Of a DNA stretch of 64,000 nt, positions 32,892-42,956 are shown piece by piece. Within the stretch, counting starts at the first letter, position 1, and every line of letters starts with the position of its first letter. A program made the translations under genes and the position numbers. The stretch is from Sulfuricurvum sp. Lineage in GTDB: Bacteria; Campylobacterota; Campylobacteria; Campylobacterales; Sulfurimonadaceae. The DNA lies in the NCBI GenBank assembly GCA_028710885.1, contig JAQTTG010000003.1, positions 1 through 64,000 of the forward strand, in the 5' to 3' direction. The notes under the pieces were generated by a model, which worked only from the letters and a program-made list of their open reading frames with translations, ran no database searches and was not told the DNA's origin.

Positions 32892-34211
32892 TTTTTGCTT
32901 CAACACCCATTCGATGAGTGTTTTAGCCTCTTCATCCGTAACGGTTTGCGGAGGCATCGGAGTTTCACCCCATTTGCCCGTACTACCGTTTTTGATGGAG
33001 GCGATGAGAATATCAGCGCTTTCACCTTTGGCGGCAACATCTTTGTACGCCGGACCTACAAGCTTAGTATCAACACTATGACATGCCAAACACCCTTTGG
33101 AATCGGCGAGTGAAACCGCCGGATCGAGAACGACAGCCGGAGCATTTTTCATCTCCTCTTTGTGTGCTTTGTACTCGGTGATAACGTCACTCATGTATTT
33201 TTCCGTTGCTTCGGCTTGTAATTGCAGAGGTTCCGCAAAACTCACCACACGGATACCGTGACGCGCCGTTGCCATCAAGGCTACCGCCACAACCATCAGT
33301 ACCATTGCTTTAGTTGCATCGGATAGGGAGAACTCTTCTTTCGTAAACCGTTTAAGGAGGAAGAAAAAGAGGATCAACAATACCGCTGATGCTGCGAATG
33401 GCAAGAATACAAACGGCGTATGGATATACGCTTCGCTGATGCGTGGACTGAAGGCGAAAAATACGAGTGGCAAGACGGCGATGTTGACAGGCGCTGCCCA
33501 CATAAACCATTTTTTACCCTGATCGATCGCCAAACGTCCTGCTTCAGCGTCTTCTCCACCCGCTTTTACCCATTTGACTCCCAGATAGATCATTACGATC
33601 CCCGTGAACGCAAATGCAGTGAGGAAGAAGTTGATAAGGCGGAAGAATGTCAACGGAGTCAACATAATGTCCCAAATATTTTTGACCGAAGCAAACAATT
33701 CCGGTTGCAGATAGAGGTTAGACATCGACATAAACACCGGAGGCAACGTATAGAACGTCAATACCGCAACCAAGCCGATAGCGATGTGAAAACCTTTGTG
33801 GTTATGCAATGAATGCCAGCTGAATTTGTACGCATACGAGAGCAAGAACGCGAAGATGTTCCCGTAAATGATGTGCAAAATATGCGGAGAAACTTTGAGA
33901 ATCGCCGTATAGAAAAATCCGGTATAGAGTACCGAGATAACGAGCAACGGAGCGACCCCCCACAATGCCCCCATATTCTCACTGATGGTGGTTGGATTGG
34001 TCATTTTGTACGCCAATAAATCGTCTGTTTTGGACTTTTTAAAGACACCCGTAATGTTATAGAGAACCGATGCGGTAGAGGCACCGATTAGGGTATAGAT
34101 AAATGCGATATGCACAACAAAAACGATAATCCCGAGGGTATCGAAAAACCAGCCGGGGAGTCCCATCGTCGGTACAACGAGGGGGATGTCAAAAGGGAGT
34201 TTCCAGTTCAT
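32889..34211 (-). CDS. CydA-like membrane protein with C-terminal cytochrome c
   Basis: A 440-residue membrane protein with about nine TM helices, distantly like subunits of cytochrome bd-type oxidases, and a periplasmic class I cytochrome c domain (about 365-440, KGCLACHSVDTKLVGPAY with a distal methionine in PMPPQTV). Histidines in the first helices (VVHIAFIY, WHSLHNHKGFH) could bind heme b. It overlaps the preceding gene by one base (TAATG). The pair is probably a heterodimer linking the quinol pool or periplasmic cytochromes to an acceptor. Oxygen reduction is not proven. Confidence 0.78.
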   Translation of the reverse strand: MNWKLPFDIPLVVPTMGLPGWFFDTLGIIVFVVHIAFIYTLIGASTASVLYNITGVFKKSKTDDLLAYKMTNPTTISENMGALWGVAPLLVISVLYTGFFYTAILKVSPHILHIIYGNIFAFLLSYAYKFSWHSLHNHKGFHIAIGLVAVLTFYTLPPVFMSMSNLYLQPELFASVKNIWDIMLTPLTFFRLINFFLTAFAFTGIVMIYLGVKWVKAGGEDAEAGRLAIDQGKKWFMWAAPVNIAVLPLVFFAFSPRISEAYIHTPFVFLPFAASAVLLILFFFLLKRFTKEEFSLSDATKAMVLMVVAVALMATARHGIRVVSFAEPLQLQAEATEKYMSDVITEYKAHKEEMKNAPAVVLDPAVSLADSKGCLACHSVDTKLVGPAYKDVAAKGESADILIASIKNGSTGKWGETPMPPQTVTDEEAKTLIEWVLKQK

Positions 34212-35605
34212 TATTTGATCTCTCCTCTTTTATTAAGTGATGCGATATAGGCGGCAAGTGCGTCTTTCTCGGCTTCTGTTCCGGTAAATGGAGGCATATA
34301 CGGCGTTCCACCACCCGGTAGGTTGTTGATTCGGTTACGGATAGCCTCTTCACTCCACCCTTTGGTTAGGAATTTAAGACCGTTGATCCCGTTTTCGGTG
34401 TGACAGGCGCGACACTCGATTTGAGCGATGGTATGTCCCACGTCGATGAGGTTTGATTTGTCCTCTTTGAGCACTTTTTTATCTTCATCAACGAAGACAG
34501 CGTGTTTGAGGATACCGACCTTATTGAGATACGGTACATCGGTGACACGGATACCGTTCGCATACATGTAGTTGTAGATCAAGAACGGTTTGCGGATAAA
34601 CTCACGGGTACGCTCTTCATATCCCCAAAAGAGCATGAACGCGGCAACCATCAATGTTGCGGCGATGTAAGGCATCCGTTTCGGAGAGAAATAAGCGATA
34701 ATCGTGGTGAGGACGACGGTACCGCCGATCGCACTGATGATGGTGTACATCAACTCCATTTTATCGGCAAATGCTCTTGTCATCATCGCCGTTGGGATCA
34801 TTGCACGCGCCGCTTCGGGGATTTGCAAGAGATAAAAATACCCTAGCGCCGCACCGATCGGAACCGTAATGAGCATGATCTTTGCGAAAAATCGGATCAT
34901 GCGTTCTTTGGTTTCACGGATTTTTGCATCTGAGCTGAAACTGGTGATGAGCCATGTCCACATGATTGCCAATGCAGCGGCAAATGCGATAGAGCTGAAC
35001 GTTCTAAATGCGAGTCCCGGTATCCATGTTGGATTAAATAGAGCATTGTTGTAGTTGACGACTCCTGGATACACCTCAGGATCAATCCACGGTTGACCAT
35101 CGAAGTTCGGAGTGAGCATGAATCCCAAAATCGCAGTGATGATAAGCATCGTTACCCATGAAGAGAGGGCGTAATAGATACCGAATTTAACCGATTTAGT
35201 ACGTCCCTCAGCACTTTCAGCCTTAGGTTTCCAAGACATAAACCAGAAAAGGAGTAAGATAACCTCGAAGTTGAAGACAATCCATTCGATAAACCATTTC
35301 CAAAAGAAAACGCGGATGAGTCCACCGATGGCGTTAGGGCTGATGATGTTAGCGTGAATCCACATCCCGATTCCGGTGAGGGCACCGACAGAGGTAGTGA
35401 TGATAAAAAAGACCATGAGGAGACGATAGACGGTTTCATACCCCGCCAAATCATTTTTTTTGTTGGTCCACCATGCGGCGAGAGCGAGTACCACAGATCC
35501 TCCGACGGCACCGCCGTGAGAGACGAATACGTGGATGATCGCATTAATTGCCATGAGCATTCTTAGCCCAATCGTGGGCATTTCGAATATGGGAAAATCG
35601 AACAT
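34211..35605 (-). CDS. CydA-like membrane protein with C-terminal cytochrome c
   Basis: A 464-residue membrane protein, paralogous in layout to its downstream neighbour: about nine TM helices and a C-terminal cytochrome c domain (ECRACHTENG about residue 397; distal methionine in TPYMPPFTG). The first helix carries HVFVSHGGAVGG, resembling the heme-ligand helix of CydA, and there is a WKWFIEWIVFNFEVILLLFW helix. The classical quinol Q-loop is not evident. It is the first gene of the operon, with a TATAAT box upstream. It may be a cytochrome-c-linked quinol dehydrogenase or an unusual bd-like oxidase. Confidence 0.78.
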   Translation of the reverse strand: MFDFPIFEMPTIGLRMLMAINAIIHVFVSHGGAVGGSVVLALAAWWTNKKNDLAGYETVYRLLMVFFIITTSVGALTGIGMWIHANIISPNAIGGLIRVFFWKWFIEWIVFNFEVILLLFWFMSWKPKAESAEGRTKSVKFGIYYALSSWVTMLIITAILGFMLTPNFDGQPWIDPEVYPGVVNYNNALFNPTWIPGLAFRTFSSIAFAAALAIMWTWLITSFSSDAKIRETKERMIRFFAKIMLITVPIGAALGYFYLLQIPEAARAMIPTAMMTRAFADKMELMYTIISAIGGTVVLTTIIAYFSPKRMPYIAATLMVAAFMLFWGYEERTREFIRKPFLIYNYMYANGIRVTDVPYLNKVGILKHAVFVDEDKKVLKEDKSNLIDVGHTIAQIECRACHTENGINGLKFLTKGWSEEAIRNRINNLPGGGTPYMPPFTGTEAEKDALAAYIASLNKRGEIK

Positions 35606-35624
35606 ATATATCCTTTTAAATTAG

Positions 35625-35630
35625 ATTATA
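35625..35630 (-). promoter_or_regulatory. Candidate -10 box of CydA-like operon
   Basis: TATAAT on the minus strand, about 20 bases before the first start codon. A hairpin, CCGCTCGCC (35701-35709) with GGCGGGCGG (35729-35737), lies 70-110 bases further upstream. It is unusually GC-rich for the region and could be a regulatory or REP-like element. Confidence 0.45.
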
Positions 35631-35855
35631 TGCACGGCAACGTCGGAGAAACAGCGCAAAAAAACGCTATAATGTAGACGTTGCTATGCAATACGTTTTT
35701 CCGCTCGCCTGCGAGGTCCAATTCATTTGGCGGGCGGATCGTTGGTTTGTTTCTTCGACGTTTCTTCCTCCTTTATACTCCTGAAGTATTTTCTGAGAAC
35801 ATGATTATGGATTGTTATTGTTAATTTTGTGTTAAGTAGTAAAAATAAGAATATA

Positions 35856-36293
35856 TTAAATATTTGATGTGATAAGGCACTTTTTCATTGTATCTTTCCA
35901 ATCGATTGAAAAGTTTTTGAGAATCACTTTAGACTCATGAGGGATAGTACAGTCGGAACAATCGTGATGGAGTGAGCTTTCGTGATGAAATACTTTGCCT
36001 AGCGGTGCATTTATAGCACAATGGCTGTATACAGTGATTTTTTCTATATTAGGAAGGGCATTGTCGTCGAAGCGAAAATGGGGACATGCACACCAGTAAC
36101 AGTTAAGATGAGGAATGTCATGGCATTTGGTTTTAGTTGTGTAGAGGAGACAAAAATCGCTCTCATAGTACACCATGTTGTCAAACTCAAAATACTCCAC
36201 AATTTGTTCGGGAGTTAGCTTTTCTGCGCTTAATCGGTTAACGATAGCACGATGTTTTTTAGTATGAATCTGGAACCAATCGGTATATGTCAT
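35856..36293 (-). CDS. Cysteine-rich small domain protein
   Basis: A 145-residue cytoplasmic protein with a cluster of cysteines and histidines: KCHDIPHLNCYWCACPHFRF (about 57-76), SHCAINAP (about 91) and HHDCSDCTIPHES (about 108). This resembles the 'cysteine-rich small domain' family, probably zinc- or Fe-S-binding, sometimes found near cobalamin genes. No clear partner nearby; it is divergent from the ArsC-like gene by 35 bases. Confidence 0.7.
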   Translation of the reverse strand: MTYTDWFQIHTKKHRAIVNRLSAEKLTPEQIVEYFEFDNMVYYESDFCLLYTTKTKCHDIPHLNCYWCACPHFRFDDNALPNIEKITVYSHCAINAPLGKVFHHESSLHHDCSDCTIPHESKVILKNFSIDWKDTMKKCLITSNI

Positions 36294-36328
36294 AAGTGTA
36301 TAATAGCAAAAAAATTTGGAGATGTCTT

Positions 36329-36670
36329 ATGATAATCTGGCACAACCCTAAATGTTCAAAATCGCGTGAAGCGCTCAAGCTTCTCGAAGAGAAAGGGGGA
36401 TTGTTTGAAGTATTTAAATATCTCGATATCCCACCTTCTCGTGAAGAGATCGAAACATTGTTGAAAAAACTGGGAGTATCGGCGCGTGAGCTGATGCGAA
36501 CAAAAGAAGATTTGTATAAAGAATTAGGATTGGCAAAAATAGAGGATGAATCAGCCCTTATTGATGCATTGACAGAGAATCCAAAGTTGATAGAGAGACC
36601 GATTTTAATCGAAAAAAACCGTGCCATCATTGGACGTCCAGTCGAAAAAGTGATTGATTTTTTGAACTAA
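36329..36670 (+). CDS. ArsC-family arsenate reductase-like protein
   Basis: A 113-residue thioredoxin-fold protein of the glutaredoxin-dependent ArsC/YfgD family. The active-site segment [16 protein letters not shown] gives the catalytic cysteine at residue 9, and [14 protein letters not shown] carries the conserved RP near the C-terminus. I start at ATG 36329, after GGAGATG. There is no arsenic operon around it, so it may reduce other substrates. It overlaps the convergent chemotaxis gene by 4 bases. Confidence 0.88.
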   Translation: MIIWHNPKCSKSREALKLLEEKGGLFEVFKYLDIPPSREEIETLLKKLGVSARELMRTKEDLYKELGLAKIEDESALIDALTENPKLIERPILIEKNRAIIGRPVEKVIDFLN

Positions 36671-38325
36671 GTCCTAAATTTTTGGAGCTTGTGATTGAGT
36701 TCGGTGGTATTTTCTCCAATACCGTTTGCAACATTAGTGATGGAGCTAATACTATCTGTGTTTGAGCATGCGATGACATTAATTGAATCGATTTTGGATG
36801 AGATTAGATCCATTCCTGCCCTGATATTTGTAAGTCCCTCTGTGGATTTATGAACACTGTGTGTGGCAATCCCCATCAAAGATGAAGATGTTTTAATCAT
36901 GATTTGAACGGCATTCGAATTTTTAGATACGATGAGGATTGCATTCGCAGATTTATCCATTTTTTGGCTTGTATTAGTGATTGCGTCTACGATAGTACGA
37001 ATAGTATTATTAATTTGCGAGAGGCTCTCTTGCGTCCTTTCTGCCAATTTACGTACTTCATCAGCGACAACTGCAAATCCTCGTCCATGCTCGCCAGCTC
37101 GCGCTGCCTCAATGGCTGCATTGAGAGCCAGAAGATTAGTTTGATCAGCAATGTCGCCGATAATATCCAAAACGCCTTTCACCTCTTGTGCTCGAGAGGA
37201 GAGCTCTTTTAAATCTTCTGAGAGTGTTTGTTGTGTTTGGGCAACGTTTTGTATATCGGTATTCATTTGAGTAATTTGACCGCTGGCTTCAAAAAGATGC
37301 GCAGATGCTTCCTCAATTTTGACATTCGTGTCGTCTGATGCAGAGGAGGTATTCTGCACAATCTCTTGAAGAGTGACAATTTGAATGTGAGTCTGAGATA
37401 TGTCTGAAGCACTTGTTTCTAGGCGTTCTTTGATGACGCTGCATACGTTGTTTAGCTCTTGAGCAGAAGAAATACTGTTATAGGAAGAAGATTTCATTCC
37501 ATTAACCATTTTTTGGAGCTCATCCATTGAATCATTCATGTCTTGTGCCGCGATTGCGAGTTCATCTTCTCCTGTTGCTTGGATGCGCTCAAGCAAATCA
37601 CCGGATCGAAGGTGTTGTGTCATCTTGGTTAAATTTGCGATATTTTTGAGTAAATATTTGGTGATATAGTGTAACACTATATGGACGAGCACCATCCCTA
37701 ACGGAAATGTTATTGCGATGAGGAGGAGTGTTTTTTTGAATTCTGTTTGAGCAGCAAAATAAAGCTCATTGGCATTGGTTATTTGGAGTTCAATAAGTTC
37801 ATCAAGTTGTTCATCGGCTGGTGTAAGGCTAAAAGGGAAATCACTCGAGACCAGATCGTGGATGCTCATAATGTCTTTATCTGCAATCGCTTTTTCTAAA
37901 AGGGTGATAGAGCGTTCTGCTCGGTTTAAAATCTTTTTTGCTTCAGGTAAAGATTGTGACTCTTTTTTGGTTATAGAACCTTTCGTGTACGCATTCCATT
38001 TTATTTTAAAGGTATGATGGGCAGCCTCTACGGTTGTTGCAGCCCTATCAAAATCACCCACTCCTTCGGATAAATCGGTAGCTGTTTTGAGTATATCTTT
38101 GTCGATTGCACTTTTACAAGAGCGAAGATTTTGCAATGGTTGAAGGCTTTGAGTGTGAATCGTATTTAGGGAGGTATTTGATAAAAACATTCCGATGATA
38201 CCGATGACAAGTGTAATAAAAGCAAAAAACTGTGCCATCACAACAATCATAGTGATCTTTTGCCGTAAGGATAATCGTTCAAATAGAGAGGATGATTTTC
38301 GGGAAACCATAAATAGCCTTTGCAA
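36667..38325 (-). CDS. Methyl-accepting chemotaxis protein
   Basis: A 552-residue receptor. TM1 is about 20-45, a four-helix-bundle periplasmic domain (about 46-190) has no recognisable ligand motif, TM2 is about 200-220, HAMP follows to about 275, and the signalling domain contains the conserved tip [30 protein letters not shown] (split here: ...[13 protein letters not shown]...). The ligand is unknown. It lacks a CheR/CheB-binding pentapeptide at the C-terminus (ends LQKFRT). Confidence 0.93.
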   Translation of the reverse strand: MQRLFMVSRKSSSLFERLSLRQKITMIVVMAQFFAFITLVIGIIGMFLSNTSLNTIHTQSLQPLQNLRSCKSAIDKDILKTATDLSEGVGDFDRAATTVEAAHHTFKIKWNAYTKGSITKKESQSLPEAKKILNRAERSITLLEKAIADKDIMSIHDLVSSDFPFSLTPADEQLDELIELQITNANELYFAAQTEFKKTLLLIAITFPLGMVLVHIVLHYITKYLLKNIANLTKMTQHLRSGDLLERIQATGEDELAIAAQDMNDSMDELQKMVNGMKSSSYNSISSAQELNNVCSVIKERLETSASDISQTHIQIVTLQEIVQNTSSASDDTNVKIEEASAHLFEASGQITQMNTDIQNVAQTQQTLSEDLKELSSRAQEVKGVLDIIGDIADQTNLLALNAAIEAARAGEHGRGFAVVADEVRKLAERTQESLSQINNTIRTIVDAITNTSQKMDKSANAILIVSKNSNAVQIMIKTSSSLMGIATHSVHKSTEGLTNIRAGMDLISSKIDSINVIACSNTDSISSITNVANGIGENTTELNHKLQKFRT

Positions 38326-38378
38326 AAAAGTGCAAAAGTGTAAGAGGTTATGGTTACGATAAGGAAACGTAAATCTTT

Positions 38379-38837
38379 TTAATAAATTTTTCGATCATTT
38401 TTCTCGATCCATTGGATAAATAAGTCTTTATTTTTTTCAAGATTAAGGGGACGAAGATCGATTATGGTCTCAGGATTTTGTATTTGATTGTAAAAGTTGG
38501 CATCGTCAAATCCTCCGGCAGCGGCATCGAGTTTGGTTGCTCCATAATAGACGATCGGTATTCTAGCCCATAAAATTGCCCCCATACACATAGGGCAGGG
38601 ATAACAGGTAGTATAGAGAGTGCAGTCGGAAAGATCAAACCGTCCCAATACAGCAGAAGCGAACCGGATAGCATTCATTTCGGCATGAGCGGTAGGATCA
38701 TTTGTTTTTAGGACCTCATTATGTGCTTTTGAGATGATTTTATTATCGCAAACGATTAGTGCACCAAAGGGTCCTCCCTCATTGTTTTGCATTCCTAAAA
38801 GTGCCTCATTGTAGGCGATTTGCATGTGTTGATTCAT
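38379..38837 (-). CDS. Nucleoside/guanine deaminase
   Basis: A 152-residue zinc-dependent deaminase of the cytidine-deaminase superfamily. Zinc ligands and the catalytic glutamate are in HAEMNAI (about 52) and PCPMCMGA (about 81). The C-terminal part ([23 protein letters not shown]) is closer to the guanine deaminase (GuaD) type than to tRNA adenosine deaminase TadA. It lies 5 bases before the end of the peptidase gene, in the same direction. Confidence 0.85.
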   Translation of the reverse strand: MNQHMQIAYNEALLGMQNNEGGPFGALIVCDNKIISKAHNEVLKTNDPTAHAEMNAIRFASAVLGRFDLSDCTLYTTCYPCPMCMGAILWARIPIVYYGATKLDAAAGGFDDANFYNQIQNPETIIDLRPLNLEKNKDLFIQWIEKNDRKIY

Positions 38838-38842
38838 AGTAT

Positions 38843-39613
38843 TTATTGATTTGTTTTTTCGTTACAGGATGGGGTTAACAGCTCCGGACGGTATTCAAAA
38901 TGCATGGTATCGTAGTGGTACCAGCGTCCTCCCCAGATAAAACCATGTTTTTCAAAAATACGGACAATCGATAGTGGCATGGTATTTTTATATCCGATAT
39001 GGGCCGTTTCGCTCGGAGCTTCATCTTTCCAGTATTGTGTTTTGGTAGGGGCTAGATCAATAGCGATCCCGAAACTGTGCATAGAGAGACGGTTTGTGTC
39101 TTGAATGACACGGAAACAATACGTATCAGCTCCTTCTGCCCAAATACGTTCACTTTTTGGAAGGTGGGCAATCTCTTGTCCTATGGCATAAAGTTTTTTA
39201 TCCACACCGTCGATACGAGTAAAAAGGATTTTTTTACTCCCTTTCAGGGTAGGCCAAATGACGGGAACTAGATTAGCTTCGATGGACTTTTGATCTTTTC
39301 CATAGATTGCCTGAAAAAAAGGTTGGTAGCGTAATCGTCCGGGATCAAATAGATAAGGAGGTGGAGATTCATAGCCTCCTGCGTCATATTTTTGTGAGAG
39401 TTGACCCGCTAAATCGGTATTGTTGATTTTATCTTCCCATGAAACCTTAGGCGTCGTAGTATGATAGGGAAGTTTTGTACCGTCTTTGAGTACCAAAGTT
39501 GTTTCATCAGCAGATAAAACTAGGTTTGGATAAGCTTGTAAATAGCACTCAGGATTACCATAAGAGAATGTATAAAAGAGCATTAAAGCTGCTGGAATGG
39601 TGAAAAAACGCAT
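38843..39613 (-). CDS. M15-family D-alanyl-D-alanine carboxypeptidase-like protein
   Basis: A 256-residue exported protein. I start at ATG 39613 because AGGAGG lies 6 bases upstream; it then begins with a signal peptide (MRFFTIPAALMLFYTFSYG). The zinc-site residues of the VanY/M15 fold are visible in SMHSFGIAIDLAPTKTQYW (H and D) and WYHYDTMHFEYRPEL (H). The role is cell-wall peptide trimming. It is cotranscribed with the deaminase. Confidence 0.85.
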   Translation of the reverse strand: MRFFTIPAALMLFYTFSYGNPECYLQAYPNLVLSADETTLVLKDGTKLPYHTTTPKVSWEDKINNTDLAGQLSQKYDAGGYESPPPYLFDPGRLRYQPFFQAIYGKDQKSIEANLVPVIWPTLKGSKKILFTRIDGVDKKLYAIGQEIAHLPKSERIWAEGADTYCFRVIQDTNRLSMHSFGIAIDLAPTKTQYWKDEAPSETAHIGYKNTMPLSIVRIFEKHGFIWGGRWYHYDTMHFEYRPELLTPSCNEKTNQ

Positions 39614-39726
39614 TTGACCTCCTGATGTTACTGATATTTTAGCGAATGATAGGTGAAATGTCTGTTTCACAATCGGTTCACATATACGTGGTATGATACA
39701 GTTAATCAAAAAAATAGGAGACTCCT

Positions 39727-40101
39727 ATGAAAACATTAAAATCAATCTCTATAGCGCTTAGTGCAATCATGCTGTTATCTGTTTCGGCTTACGCGGAACA
39801 CGGAATGGAACGTGGAGGTGGAGGATATGGTCATGGTGATTACAATCGTGGAGGCGGTGGATATTATGCGCCTCGACATGTTGAAATGTCCCGATATAAT
39901 CATGGTAATTGGATTATTCCCTTGATGGTAGGTGGGGCATTAGGATATGCTCTTTCTGAACCGCGAAGAGAATCAGTAACCTATATACAGAGTGTTCCGG
40001 CTCCGGTTGTTTACCAAACGCAACAACCTGTTTATCAAGAGCAGTGGATTTATTTTAGCGATTGTGATTGTCAGCGTAAAGTCTTGGTTCCTGTCAGATA
40101 G
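39727..40101 (+). CDS. Small Gly/Tyr-rich exported protein
   Basis: A 124-residue exported protein (signal peptide 1-23, ending AYA). After the signal comes a Gly/Tyr/His-rich segment (ERGGGGYGHGDYNRGGGGYY), then a short hydrophobic stretch (IIPLMVGGALGYALSEP) and a tail with CDCQRK. It looks like small outer-membrane or surface proteins with a glycine-zipper-like helix. No function recognised. It overlaps the convergent GGDEF gene by 31 bases. Confidence 0.7.
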   Translation: MKTLKSISIALSAIMLLSVSAYAEHGMERGGGGYGHGDYNRGGGGYYAPRHVEMSRYNHGNWIIPLMVGGALGYALSEPRRESVTYIQSVPAPVVYQTQQPVYQEQWIYFSDCDCQRKVLVPVR

Positions 40102-41387
40102 TTTTTTTCTTTTTTAACAACATACATTGCGGTATCGGCAGCTTTGATCAGTGTTTCACTATCCGTGGCATTGTCGGGATAAAGTGCCATACCAATGCTT
40201 GCTCGCGCATGAAGTGTTGTTTCTTCATCGATATATATTGGCTCGCTGATAGCCATTTGGATAGCATGGAAAATACTTTGTAGGTGTTCTTTGCTTTTTA
40301 TGTCTTCAATAACAACGATAAACTCATCACCTCCAAAGCGACAAACCATATCCGTATTGCGTAAACAAGAGTGAAGATTTTTAGCGACATCTTTGAGCAG
40401 TTTATCTCCTGCTTCATGACCATATTTATCGTTTACTAGTTTAAAATCGTTTAGATCGATAAAGAAGAGGGCTATCTTTTGTCCATTTCGTTGAGAACGT
40501 TTTATCGCTTGTGTCAGCCGATCATTCATGGTATAGCGATTAACGGCACCCGTTAATGGATCATGCTGAGAACGATGAGTCAGAGCATCGACATGAGAAG
40601 CAATTTGTGAGATATCATGCAAATTGGCAACATAGCTCACTAAGCGGCTACGGTGGTAGATCGCTGTGATCGTGACACTCAGCGTTTTTTCATTTAATCC
40701 AGAAGGTTTGTTGAGTATTCCTCTCCATGTGTTATCTGCGTCAAATTGGGAGATAATCGTATTGAAAACTGAGTGCTCTTTAAAGAGGTAATTTGCGATG
40801 TGATTACCGTAAAATTGTGTTTGATCGTTGAGCGCGAGAGCGAAGAAGCTTCGGTTTGCAAATTCGATTATCCCTTTTTCATCGGTATAAAAGATAGCAT
40901 CACCGGCACTTTCGAGTGCAGTAGAGCGTTTGTTTAGATCGTTTAATGTTTTTTGAGAAATGGTAATATCTTGGGCAATGCATAATATTTCCCCTTTTTT
41001 CGGATCCAAAAGCCGGTTGCGCCATTCACAAAATATCTCTTTTTCATGCTTGGTGACGTTAAAGTTTTTAGAGAAGCTAATCCCCTCTTTGGATGCTTTT
41101 TGTAAAACAGAAATTACGTGGGATTGATCAAATGCCGGTACGATAAATTCGGTAATCTCTTTGCCTGACGCTTCTTCACTTTTCCAGCCAAAAATGGATT
41201 CAGCGGTTTGATTCCATTCAATAATTTTATAGTTTTTATCGATTACGATCAGGGCAACAGGCGAGTCGTTGAAAAATTTATGGTATCGTTTTTGATTTTG
41301 GACAAGTTGTCGATTGAGGAAAATAGAGTGAGCAATCCATAATGCTAAAACGAGGATAAGGGCTGGGATTGCTAAATAGAGTTCCAT
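40071..41387 (-). CDS. PAS-GGDEF diguanylate cyclase
   Basis: A 438-residue protein: one N-terminal TM helix (1-20), PAS domain about 35-140 (FFNDSPVALIVIDKNYKIIEWN), a second PAS-like region about 150-260, and a GGDEF domain about 265-438. The active site CRFGGDEFIVV is intact, with an RxxD inhibition site (RNTD) 5 residues before it. It should make c-di-GMP under control of a signal bound by the PAS domains. Confidence 0.92.
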   Translation of the reverse strand: MELYLAIPALILVLALWIAHSIFLNRQLVQNQKRYHKFFNDSPVALIVIDKNYKIIEWNQTAESIFGWKSEEASGKEITEFIVPAFDQSHVISVLQKASKEGISFSKNFNVTKHEKEIFCEWRNRLLDPKKGEILCIAQDITISQKTLNDLNKRSTALESAGDAIFYTDEKGIIEFANRSFFALALNDQTQFYGNHIANYLFKEHSVFNTIISQFDADNTWRGILNKPSGLNEKTLSVTITAIYHRSRLVSYVANLHDISQIASHVDALTHRSQHDPLTGAVNRYTMNDRLTQAIKRSQRNGQKIALFFIDLNDFKLVNDKYGHEAGDKLLKDVAKNLHSCLRNTDMVCRFGGDEFIVVIEDIKSKEHLQSIFHAIQMAISEPIYIDEETTLHARASIGMALYPDNATDSETLIKAADTAMYVVKKEKNYLTGTKTLR

Positions 41388-41581
41388 TAGATTAAGTACA
41401 TAGAGCTATTAAATGTATAGTCGAAGATAACAATGTTACCGATAAACGGGTCACAATGCGTTCTTAATGTCATGGGAATTTTAAACTGTCCTATAATAAT
41501 TTGTCCCATTGTATTACGTTATTTATAATTTTATTATTAAATTTTTGTAATATTTATTTTTATATGAAATCTTATATAGTG

Positions 41582-41587
41582 TATAAT
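41582..41587 (+). promoter_or_regulatory. Candidate -10 box of the CBS-GGDEF operon
   Basis: TATAAT 27 bases before the start codon at 41614, in a strongly AT-rich divergent region, followed by the Shine-Dalgarno GGAGGG. Confidence 0.45.
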
Positions 41588-41613
41588 AATTACATACAAA
41601 GGAGGGTGTAGGT

Positions 41614-42951
41614 ATGTTTTTTCCGACACTTGGGCTGATCGCAACCACAAATGTTATTTCTGTTGATATTCATCACTCTATTCAAGACGCATTGAATAAA
41701 ATGCATCAACATAATCATCGCAGCATCGTAGTGGTTAACGGAATAGTGCACTATATCATTACTACTAAAGATATTATCAAGCTAAAGCTCGATGGAGTGG
41801 CATTTTCAACACCTTTGTCTCAGATTCCTTTGCATACATTACCGATGATTGATAAAGAGAGCAATATTATTAATGCTCTGAACCTTACCAATGATATGGA
41901 TGAATATATTTGTGTTTGTAATGAAGACAAAAGCATGTATGGATTGGTTACAAACAGCGATATTGTTGCGAGTGTTGACCCGCAAGTGATTTTGGACTCC
42001 TTGCAAATTGCCACTATTTTTGATAAAAAATATGGATATAAAAGTTTTCACTCTGATGTTTCTATGAAAGAGGTTCTTTTATATATGAAAGATTCTTGCA
42101 GTGATTGTGTCATTATCCAAGAAGATGCTTTTGCAAAGGGAATTATTACTGCCAAAGATATTTTAAAGTTTATCGGTGCTGATATCGATGAAAACATGAA
42201 GGCATCTGATGTTATGTCTTTTCCTGTTGAGACACTGAGTGCAAAAGCCTCGATCAGTGACGGGTTGGAATATTTACGGAGCCGTCATTTTAAACGGATT
42301 GTTGTCACGAATGATGATGGTCATGTTTTGGGTATTGTGACACAGCAGGAGTTGATTTCACGCACGTATCTAAAATGGTCGCAATTGATGCAGGATCATT
42401 TTCGCCAGTTTGAAGAGATAACTCAAATTCTTCAGCAAAAAAATCAGCATTTGACGCAATTAGCGACGATAGATACCCTCACCGAAGTACATAATCGACA
42501 TATGTTTGCGGAACTATTTGCAAAAGAACTTTCGGTTTTAAAACGACACAGCACAAAACTGGCATTGGCAATGATTGATTTGGACCATTTTAAACGGGTT
42601 AATGATACGCACGGTCATAACATCGGAGATGTTGTTTTGAAACGGTTCGCGGCATTGATCTCCTCTTCGGTACGGGAAGCGGATTTGTTTGCAAGATGGG
42701 GAGGGGAAGAGTTTGTGTTGTTGCTCCGAAATGCAAATTGTAATGAAGCTTATGGTGTAGGCGAAAAAATCCGCAGCCTCTTGGCTCAGGAAACGTTTGA
42801 TGATGTCGGAAATGTCACTTGTAGTATTGGTATAACCGAAATATCTCCCGAAGATACACTCCAAAGTGCTATAGAGCGAGCTGATAATGCTATGTATGCT
42901 GCCAAAGAGGGTGGTAGGAATTGTACGAAAGCATGTGAGACAAGAGGGTGA
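41614..42951 (+). CDS. CBS-domain diguanylate cyclase
   Basis: A 445-residue cytoplasmic protein with about four CBS motifs (two Bateman modules, about residues 1-255) and a GGDEF domain (about 285-445). CBS motifs include IQDALNKMHQHNHRSIVVV and ISDGLEYLRSRHFKRIVVTND. The cyclase site is ARWGGEEFVLLL (active GGEEF) with the inhibition site READ before it. CBS pairs bind adenine nucleotides, so c-di-GMP synthesis may answer to energy charge. It is cotranscribed with the next protein, which has a related N-terminus. Confidence 0.9.
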   Translation: MFFPTLGLIATTNVISVDIHHSIQDALNKMHQHNHRSIVVVNGIVHYIITTKDIIKLKLDGVAFSTPLSQIPLHTLPMIDKESNIINALNLTNDMDEYICVCNEDKSMYGLVTNSDIVASVDPQVILDSLQIATIFDKKYGYKSFHSDVSMKEVLLYMKDSCSDCVIIQEDAFAKGIITAKDILKFIGADIDENMKASDVMSFPVETLSAKASISDGLEYLRSRHFKRIVVTNDDGHVLGIVTQQELISRTYLKWSQLMQDHFRQFEEITQILQQKNQHLTQLATIDTLTEVHNRHMFAELFAKELSVLKRHSTKLALAMIDLDHFKRVNDTHGHNIGDVVLKRFAALISSSVREADLFARWGGEEFVLLLRNANCNEAYGVGEKIRSLLAQETFDDVGNVTCSIGITEISPEDTLQSAIERADNAMYAAKEGGRNCTKACETRG

Positions 42952-42956
42952 AGTTT

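Noticed and set aside
36329-36670. Arsenic resistance operon
   Set aside because: Only an isolated ArsC-like gene; no arsR, arsB or arsA nearby.
37674-37690. Short palindrome AGTGTAACACT-like inside the chemotaxis gene resembling the NikR half-site
   Set aside because: It is a short dyad inside a coding region without the N13/14 spacing, so it is probably chance.
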